DNA of 64,000 nt from Multifurca ochricompacta. Its lineage: Eukaryota > Basidiomycota > Agaricomycetes > Russulales > Russulaceae. The translations under genes were made by a program, and so were the position numbers. This document shows, piece by piece, positions 56,168 through 64,000 of the stretch. Location: assembly GCA_022496185.1 (NCBI GenBank), contig WTXG01000001.1, forward strand, positions 434,001 through 498,000. Direction: 5' to 3'. Under the pieces are notes generated by a model that was not told the origin of the DNA, did not search any database, and saw only the letters and a list, made by a program, of their open reading frames with translations. Every line of letters begins with the position of its first letter. Positions within the stretch are counted from its first letter, which is position 1.

Positions 56168-59100
56168 ATGAGCTCACCAAACGTGTACTGGGATGATGAG
56201 GAACTAGACTTTGCTGTACTAAATGAACTCACAGCTTTCGAAGCTTCCCAGGTCCCGCATAATCCCAACCTAGCCATCCGAAGGTCCCCCTCCAAGACTG
56301 GTCTCACCGTTGCAGATTCTGATGACTTGTATGACCTCACATTCAACATCGGACTACAAGATTTACAAAAGCTAGATGCGGCCATTGAGAAAGACTATAG
56401 GTTGAAGGCTGCTTCTACTTCCAAATCACCATCAGCTAGCGCATTCACCCGCTCCCTCTCCGGTCGCCAAACCACGCTCTTCGGTGATGTTATATCTGCG
56501 GGAACACCTCCTTCTTCACGCCGAGGTACGCAGCAGAGAAAGTCTCCCACGCGTCCGGTCAACCGTAAGACAAAGACGTGGGATCACACTGCGTTTGCAA
56601 AGACGGGTAGGAAACGGAAAGCGGGCAATGGAAACGGAAGGGGAAAGCTGGATGAGGAAGGAGGTAACGAGGATGCTGTCGAATTTGAACAATTTCCTGC
56701 GCCTTACTTCCCAGGTGAGATTATTTGCCATGTTTCAAGGACACTGCTCACTTTCTCCTCCATGTAGTCGGGTAAGTGAAGTTTCGAATATCACTTACTG
56801 GTACTTATAATTCATCCTGAATTCCATGGTCCAGACCAGTGAGTTACCTTAAACTCGTCTGATTAGCGACTCAAAACCTTCACTGTTAGCCTCCGCCCAT
56901 GAAACTACAGCCTGACCTTTTAGCGGCAAAGCGCTGGATATTTCCCTTAAACAGGCCGAAACGTGACTACCAGTTCAACATATCTCGACATTGTCTATTC
57001 GACAACGTCTTGGTCGCGCTGCCTACCGGTCTCGGGAAGACATTTATTGCTGGTGTAGTAATGTTAAACTGTAAGTTATTGCTGTCCGGGGTTTCCTTCC
57101 CGTTAGATTCAATCATCATATGCAGTCTATAGGTGGTTTCCCGAGGGCAAGGTTGTTTTCGTAGCCCCAACGAAGCCACTGGTAGCGCAGCAAATCGACG
57201 CATGCCATAAAACTTGCGGCATTCCTGGCAGGGATGCCATCGAACTTACGGGGAATAACCCAAGAGCCTTCAGGTCCAAGGCTGTGAGTCTCGGTATTTA
57301 TCCCCGCATATTTAGGTTACTATAGACTCCTGCAGTGGCAAGAGAAGCGCGTATTCTACATGACGCCGCAGACGTTTGAGAACGACCTCAAGACTGACAA
57401 CTGTGACTCAAGAGATATCATACTTCTCGTTGTAGGCATGTTTGCTTTCTCAGCAGCTGCGATACGGTCAATCAACTGACAGCGTGGTATCAGATGAAGC
57501 ACACAAAGGCGCAGGAGACTATTCTTACGCCAAAGTGGTCCGGTTCCTCATGGCCAAAAACCCTCACTTTCGTGTCCTGGCACTCACAGCGACACCAGGA
57601 GGTACACCAGAGGCCGTCCAGGCTATTGTCGATGCCCTGCACATTAGCCGGATCGAGCTTCGAGATGAGCAAAGCCTGGACATCAGAAGCTATGTTAATG
57701 AGAAGGTGTGAAGACATTTCCTATAGATGCTTGCTCTGAAACCAGGTTCTCAGAAAGTAGAGCAACATATCATCTCGATGAATGAAGGAATCGGGAAACT
57801 ACGCGATCTCATTGCCAAGGTTTTGGAGGTTCGTAGCCGTCGCGTTCTGGTGCTATGGCTCGCAATGTTCTAATAAAGCTAGGCGTACATGAAAAAATGT
57901 GCTGGGGCTGGTATCCTTCGCGGAAATTTGGATCCTGTTCAATTTCACCCATTCCGCACCAATACTGCCATGGACGAGATTCATAGACGTTCAGATGGTA
58001 GGCAGCTGCAGTGGGCATACCCAGTACTCAGGAAGATAGGTGTTTTAGCTCGAGCCATGGGATACTTGGTGCGCGAGATCGTTCTGGCGCGAGCCGAAGT
58101 CTGATAGGCCATTCAGTTGGAGGCGAGCCCGCACATGTGCTTCCGCTCACTCACAGCAGAAGCAGAAGGCACTGGATCGGATAAGCCCTCAGGACTCAAT
58201 AAGGATCCTGCATTTCAAGCGCTCATGAACGAGCTGAGGCTACAGAAGAGCAGAGGTTTTGCCGTTCATCCGAAGCTGGAGAAGCTCAAAGTGCTCGTGA
58301 TACACCACTTTGGGCAGCGGTTACGCGATGACTTCCCTTTGAACGCTGACGAGCAGTCTCATGAAGATACCCGAGCCATGGTCTTTGTTACATTTCGTGA
58401 GGCCGTGGATGAGATTGTGGATTTTCTGAATAAAGAGTCTCCACTCCTCAGGGCCACCAAGTTCATTGGCCAGGGAATAGATAGAAAGGGAAACAAAGGC
58501 TTGGCACAGCGAGAACAACTGGATGTGAGCGGTTCTCTGTTCGCCTTACTTGCCTCGCTGTTGACACACACTCGCTTACGCCTTCTGATCCGTAGATTAT
58601 CAATCGATTTAAGGACGGCACTTTCAATGTTCTGGTAGCCACCTCGGTTGGGGAGGAAGGTCTTGATATCGGGGAGGTCGATTTGATAGTGTGTTACGAT
58701 GCACAGAAGACACCAATTCGAATGGTGAGTCCGAGGTATTCCAAGTAGTCTGCCGAGCACGGTAATGACACTCTGACTCTGTAGCTACAACGTGTGGGAC
58801 GGACCGGCCGCAAGCGTGAAGGCTTCGTACACGTCCTTTTGGCCGAGGGTCGAGAAGAAATGAATTGGAACAAAGCCCGAGAAGCCCACAGTGACGTCCA
58901 GAGGAGCATCATACGCGGCGAACAGCTAGAGCTCTACGACGATGCCGAGCGGTTACTTCCCGACCACATAAAACCCGAGTGCCTGGAATCGATGATGGAT
59001 ATTGAGGAATATGACCGGTCTGCCACTGAGAGATCCCGTGAAAGTGCGGTCCAGGGGCCCAAGAAGAAGCGCAAGCGAAACGATGATCCAGCACGTGACA

Positions 59101-60731
59101 TACCTCCTGGAGCCTGCGAAGGCTTTGTTAGCGTCGCGGAACTACTTGTGAAGCAAGGTGTCAAGAGACGTAAAAAGATAGCTAAGTTCGACGAGGGTGC
59201 TGGTCTTGATGACGAGACCGACGAGGAGATCGAAGCTGGCTTGTTTGCCCCGAAGCGGGCTGTCTCCATGTCTAATATTTCCTCGAGGCCACTGAAGACT
59301 AAACTCAAGCGAGCTAAGACGACGACGCATGGAAGCAAGAAAGGAGGACCAGCACCTTCCAAACAGAGAAAGTCTCACGTAGGCACAATTGTCGGCGAGT
59401 TAACTCCCAGTCAATTTGCGCGTGAAGGTGCTGAGGATTCAGACGACTTGGAGGTTGAGAGAGGCCTGCGGGGCACTCCAATCTTACCATCTCTCAAGCA
59501 GTCCCCAGCCTCTTCTTCTAGTTTACCGCGCGCTTCCTCGCCTGAGATTTCCCTTGCCCAGAACCGCTCTATTATTGACATCTGTACATCAGCCGCCTCT
59601 TCGAGGTCTTCCTCACCTAGTCGCAAAGATAGACATCCGACTAACTCACCGTCGTCTGGAGAAGTCCCTGAAGCACGGCACGCCTCACCCTCCCCGCTCA
59701 GGCCTCTTTCTGCCAGACCACCAGATACTGCTATCTCTCTGGAAGCGCATATCGGCAGTGTGTCCTCGAGTAAGGCAGGTTCTGACCAGGAAAATGACCA
59801 CAGGAAAGGGCAGTACGAACCAAACAAGGAAGATGACAACCTCGCCTGGCTATTGGCAGACTCTGACGACGCTGGGGAAATGTCAAGCAGTCCCGCTGAG
59901 CCGCATATTCGCGTGTCGAGTACCCAAGACTCGGATGCGGGCGAGATTGAAGAGTCCGAGCCAGGAGAAGAGTCGCCTATCGTCAAAATAAGCTTTCCAT
60001 TGCGGACGGAACCATCGACGTTGTCGAAGTTCGAGATGCTACCTCCAGCTTTCCCCAAGCCTTCCCTGCAGCTCAGCGTACCTTCACCAACAGCCCCCGA
60101 GCCGTCTCTCCCCGTCCGAGCTGCTGGTCGGGCAAAGAAACGCTCAGCTACTGCACAAGTCGTAAATTCATCATCGCCCCTGCATCCACCATTGTCAAGA
60201 GGTCGACTTAACCGCCACAAGCGAGATTCGCCTTCGCCACTGTCGCCACCCCTCATTACTCCCAAAAGACGCCGTAGACTCAAACTGCGTGACACCGCGG
60301 CGGTGGCTCGGGTGAACCCTTGGGTTGACGTTGAGGCAGGGCATTCGGGGGACGAAGTGAGCAGCGGCGAGTCGTTTTCTTCCTCGGTTGAGGAAAGCGA
60401 GAGCGACAGGCGGTTCGTCACGGACTTGCCAGCCACACAGGCTTCGCCGTCATACGACCAATTAGCTGTGTACAGACAGAGTCTGCTGTCTCAGGCTCCA
60501 ACGGGGGGCAAGCTCTCCGTCCCCGTGTTTGCTGCACCCCCTGTGAGGGGCGGTGGGCAACGTGCCGTTGGCCCCAACATGGGGGCCCTCGATCTTCCTC
60601 GTCATGGGCGCATCGAGCGATCGAGTTCACCTTCACCTCCTGGTGAAGAGGATGAGGATTACTACATGGTTGGGAGTTTCGTGGTCGATGACGATGCAGA
60701 GATATCCTTCATGCAGTCCAGTGAACCATAG
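56168..60731 (+). CDS. MPH1: FANCM/Mph1 DNA helicase
   Basis: SF2 helicase that remodels stalled forks and D-loops. A polar N-terminus ([20 protein letters not shown]) leads to the helicase core: [20 protein letters not shown], Walker [26 protein letters not shown], the DEAH box read as [16 protein letters not shown] across a GC-AG intron (57436-57493), and [20 protein letters not shown]. The FANCM insertion domain ([34 protein letters not shown]) precedes lobe 2: [55 protein letters not shown] then [19 protein letters not shown] and [14 protein letters not shown] long disordered Ser/Pro-rich tail follows, ending MQSSEP-stop. It is about 1200 residues long. All motifs are intact. Confidence 0.93.
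57436..57493 (+). other. GC-AG intron splitting the DEAH box of MPH1
   Basis: Donor GCATGT, acceptor ATCAG, 58 nt. The G before the donor joins AT after the acceptor to make the Asp of DEAH. No GT-AG choice yields DEAH in frame without inserting foreign residues. Confidence 0.8.
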
Positions 60732-61288
60732 TCATTCTGACCTACGTTTCCAACCATGTCCCACCTGGCCCGCAGACATTTGTGCGTTTCTATTTGCCAA
60801 TTCTTTCTTTATTTCTTTATTTACTGTCATCTTTATATCCTATACATTGTGCTGAGCGGAAATTGCAACGTGCTATCATATCATCGTGTCATGGTTGTCG
60901 TATATGTAATTCACAATCAGGTTTGCTCTTTTTGCTTTCATATCCATAACATAACTACCGAGTGCATCTAAACTTCGCATAGCACGCGTGCACTCATATA
61001 TGCAATCTCACACTGAATGCGCAGAAATGTGTTACAGCCTCGCAAAGCTGTGAACAACCCGATGCTTGTTGTCATCTTAGCCCATCAATGAACACAAATA
61101 GAGGGCGAATGTAGAGTAGAGTACAAGGCACAGCCGCGGAGGAAAAAGATAAAGAAAAAAGCACATGTGACAGACGACAACAAACACCCGCGGAAATATG
61201 GCGAGAGTTAATGGATAAATGAGTTGCACATGCTCGGTGCCTCCCTCGGCACAGGAAGCCTTCTCCTGAGACGTCCAAACGTCAGCTT
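60732..61288. other. Convergent 3' region, MPH1 and the RBM26-like gene
   Basis: 557 bp between stop codons, A/T-rich, several short frames without features. No gene supported. Confidence 0.5.
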
Positions 61289-63963
61289 CTACAGCATTCC
61301 CATGCCGTCCTCGTCTTCATCGCCACCCCAACCGTTCACCGCAGGCTCCTCATCGTGTAGCGAAGGCATGCTCGAGCGCACGTGGCCGTACTCCTCGTCA
61401 TTCAACCCGGACGACAATGCACCGGGCAGCGTCTTGGATGGCGCTGCTGCCCTCACGCCGATCACCGATGTTGAAAAGGATGAACCGAGATACCAGCTAA
61501 TTTGCTTCTGGCCGACGAGTGGAATATTCGAACCTTTGGCGAAAGCCTGCAAAAGATCGAGTCAGTCTCGTGCATGTAAACGCGTCTAGTTGAACGGTGA
61601 TGCACCTGCTCTGCCGCCACTCGCGTCTTGAATGCCACCACGATGTCGCCGTTCTCGAGCGCCTCAACCGCGTCGACCTGACCACCTGGCTCATACCAAT
61701 CCCGCAAGACCTGTATTCCGTCACTTCCAACGTCCTTGACGAGAAGCTTCTTAGGTCGATTATCGAGTTTCATACTCGCGCGTGGTGGACCACCCCGCGC
61801 GGCACCACGATAAAAGGTCTACTACGCCCACGTCCGCGTCCCGGTTATGGCTATAGATATGTGTAGACGCAGACGTAGACTCTGCTAAAGGATCAATGCC
61901 GAGGCTTGCCGCCTGCGAAATGAGCCTAATAAGGAACACTGCCACATGAAAGTAAAGTCGGTCGCATACCTCGGCTTTGAGCTTGGCCAGCTTCGCTTGC
62001 AAAGCCTCTGTCGTCTCTTCGCCATCTAGAGTTGCGGAATGTAGGTCCAGCTCCTTGTCCAGCCGCTCCCGCTCCTTAGCCTCTAGATCCTCTGACCGGG
62101 ATATGCTTGAGCTCGGCGTTTTCGATGAGGCAAACACCGTCTGCGATGAACTAGCCTTGATCTCCTGTCCCAGCTTGCGTAGCTGCGCAAATATTTCCTT
62201 CTTCCCCTCGGCTGAAGCGGTGTTTAAGCTTTCCATTAGCGCCTTTTGCTCTGCGATCTGCTGCTCGAGTAGCTTCTGCCTCGTTGCGAGCGCTGATGCA
62301 TGTGGGTTTGGCCCGCCGGAAGAGGCCTTTTTTGCGCCAAGTCCTGACGCTGCAGAAGATGAAAGATCGGTGGGTAGTGCGTCCGATGCGGACGCGGGCT
62401 GCGTTTGCTCTTTTGCCACAACACTCGCAACGATGGGCGCCGACGCCGCCAGTGCACGCTGTCCCACAAGACCTTGTCCATCCATCGGCCGATGCCAGAA
62501 CACTTTGACGAACCTGTTGCCAAACACAGCGTCCTCAGACTTCCATGCGGCGGCGGCTTCCTCATGCGCCGAAAAGCTCACGAGTGCCTTCGAACTTGAC
62601 ACATCAACAGCCACATTTGTAACGGTCCCAAAGCGTTTGAACCATCCATTGACGGCATCTAGCGAAAGCTTGTCCTCTGGAATCTTCTCGACAACGAGGG
62701 TCTTATCTCCACGCCGCTCAGGACGGAAGCGTTGCACTTCGCCACCAAAAAATCCGGGACGACCGCCGCGGCCACGTGAGGGTGAGCCGCGATGTGGACG
62801 ACCAGGATAAGATGATGGGCCGCCTGCGGGGGTGTCCAATTCCATATTGGAAGGAGACACCGTAGGAGCACTTATGCCGTTCTGTTGCGCTTCGATGCTA
62901 GGAGAAGGTAAAGAGCCGTCCGGTTGTTGTGTCGATTCGTCATTATATATCGGAGGAGTTAGATCTTGAATGACAGGGAGCTCCCCCGAGGCTGAAGGAG
63001 GTAAAGGCTGGTTATCCCCATTAGCCCTAGGGAGCGTGGCCGCGCGTGGCGGTCGTCCCATAGGACCTAGAGGTGCTCCCGGCCGCATGTCAAGACGTGC
63101 TTCATGTGGATCATATGCGGCAGGGGGGCCCACTCCGAAGGGCATTCCCGGCGGAAACATGGGCATAAACAAATTTCCTGGCATTTGCTGGGGACCCATG
63201 GGAAAGACGCCGGGAACGAGTGCGTCCTCACCATGACTGTACTTGCAGTACGCACCACGAGCACAGTAGCCGTTATCTGTATAGGTAAGTAGGGCATTTA
63301 GGTTGAACTATGCCATTGCTCACTGTAATAGTCTCGACAGATGCCTCTTCTCTGGTCCGGTGGATGGTACTGCATTGATGGCCCACGTCCATTCATACGC
63401 GGACCCATGGCTCCGTTAACGCCATCCGGACTGCTACCATATCCGGTGCGGCCTGGACCTCCGGGGCCCCAATTTCCATTACTCCACCCGGGCCCGCTAT
63501 GTGAGCCGTGACGCGAGAAGGGACTATCCTGGTTCATGCGTGGACCTTTCGGTGGTCGGATATCGTCATCATAATTGGACGGACGCTTTCTACTATGTTC
63601 AGGAGGGCTTGAGGAACCTGAGGGAATGATGGCATCGAGGGGGATCGGAATGCCATTGTCGGCGGGTAATAATGGAGCAGGGGGAGGGGGAGGGGACGTA
63701 TATGGGAGATAAGATTTGGTGCGAAGGGTTGTAAATAGTGCTTCAATGAAGGAAGGACACTCTGTGTAGACAGAAAAGTTCAGTAAATGAAGGAAGAAAA
63801 TACAGAAAAGGAGGAGTGACGCGCCTTTTTCAAGAAACTCATCCAACTGTGCCACCAGTTCCTTACGCAATTCAGACTCTGGTCCATTATGTTTTAATAG
63901 GGCCAGGATGTAGTCGGCCAGTGCTGATGGGTCAGCGTCGCATCTGTTCGGATGGATTGACAT
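61289..63963 (-). CDS. RBM26/27-Rmn1 RNA-binding protein (C3H1 and RRM)
   Basis: Nuclear RNA-surveillance factor related to animal RBM26/27 and fission yeast Rmn1 of the MTREC/PAXT system. The N-terminal PWI-like helical region MSIHPNRCDADPSALADYIL, HNGPESELRKELVAQLDEFL and CPSFIEALFTTLRTKSYLPY is followed by a Pro-rich linker, a CCCH finger (CRDYY joined to DNGYCARGAYCKYSH), a Gly/Pro/Met-rich segment, and an RRM: DKTLVVEKIPEDKLSLDAVN, GWFKRFGTVTNVAVDVSSSK, ALVSFSAHEEAAAAW, RFVKVFWHRP. A helical coiled part (ATRQKLLEQQIAEQKALMES) and a second RNA-binding exon (RPKKLLVKDVGSDGIQVLRD to AFKTRVAAEQ) follow. The acidic end is GWGGDEDEDGMGML-stop. The start is the ATG at 63961-63963, near the window edge. 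A further upstream exon is unlikely because the PWI-like domain begins here. Confidence 0.88.
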
Positions 63964-64000
63964 AAGTGGGTGGGCTGGAACGGAGAGACTACTAACATGG

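Noticed and set aside
59411..60436. A 341-codon minus-strand open frame under the MPH1 tail
   Set aside because: It mirrors the Ser-rich, GC-rich disordered part of MPH1, whose codon pattern leaves the antisense frame stop-free. No domain or splice logic supports it.
61977..62810. A 277-codon plus-strand open frame opposite the RBM26-like gene
   Set aside because: It is antisense to the RRM and coiled region, is Ser/Ala/Cys-rich low complexity and has no start context or family match.

Overview
The window is nuclear DNA of a filamentous basidiomycete, most likely an Agaricomycete. Genes are close together on both strands. Nearly all are split by many 50-60 nt introns with GT(A/G)NGT donors and CTAAY or CTGAY branch points, and gene products match fungal housekeeping families. 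I see no mobile element, CRISPR array, rRNA or convincing tRNA. I recognise about 30 protein genes and two weak small ORFs; exon joins were worked out by hand.

Layout. 0-13 kb, all on the minus strand: BET1-type SNARE, UPF0658 membrane protein, SAGA subunit Sgf11, a CBS/PB1 protein, a Pom33/TMEM33 ER-nuclear pore protein and the Has1 helicase. 13-26 kb: Pth2, an extremely fragmented GH15 glycosidase, a histidine phosphatase, an Mpv17-family protein, Utp4, Tim10, a small zinc-binding protein and threonine aldolase. 27-40 kb: Urb2, an RWD-RBR E3 ligase, a multi-KH protein and V-ATPase subunit C. 40-47 kb is a metal/sulfur stretch: mercaptopyruvate sulfurtransferase, an unknown protein, a BIM1-like copper protein next to a CTR copper transporter, a rhodanese and frataxin. 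47-64 kb: an unknown protein, WDR70, a BET bromodomain protein, a G-patch/zinc-finger protein, the Mph1/FANCM helicase and an RBM26/27-Rmn1 RNA-binding protein.

Themes. Has1, Utp4 and Urb2 all act in ribosome assembly. Sgf11 and the BET protein act on chromatin, and Mph1 in DNA repair. Many pairs are divergent with 130-230 bp between start codons, and CACGTG sites recur in these promoters. The notable signals are: a run of nine exons of 8-31 nt in the GH15 gene; four GC-AG introns, three with the donor GCATGT; the BIM1-like/CTR pair with a 12-bp-arm inverted repeat upstream of CTR; and at least five places where a conserved protein breaks by exactly one missing base in a run of identical bases. 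The last pattern suggests homopolymer-length errors in the assembly, though this needs checking.
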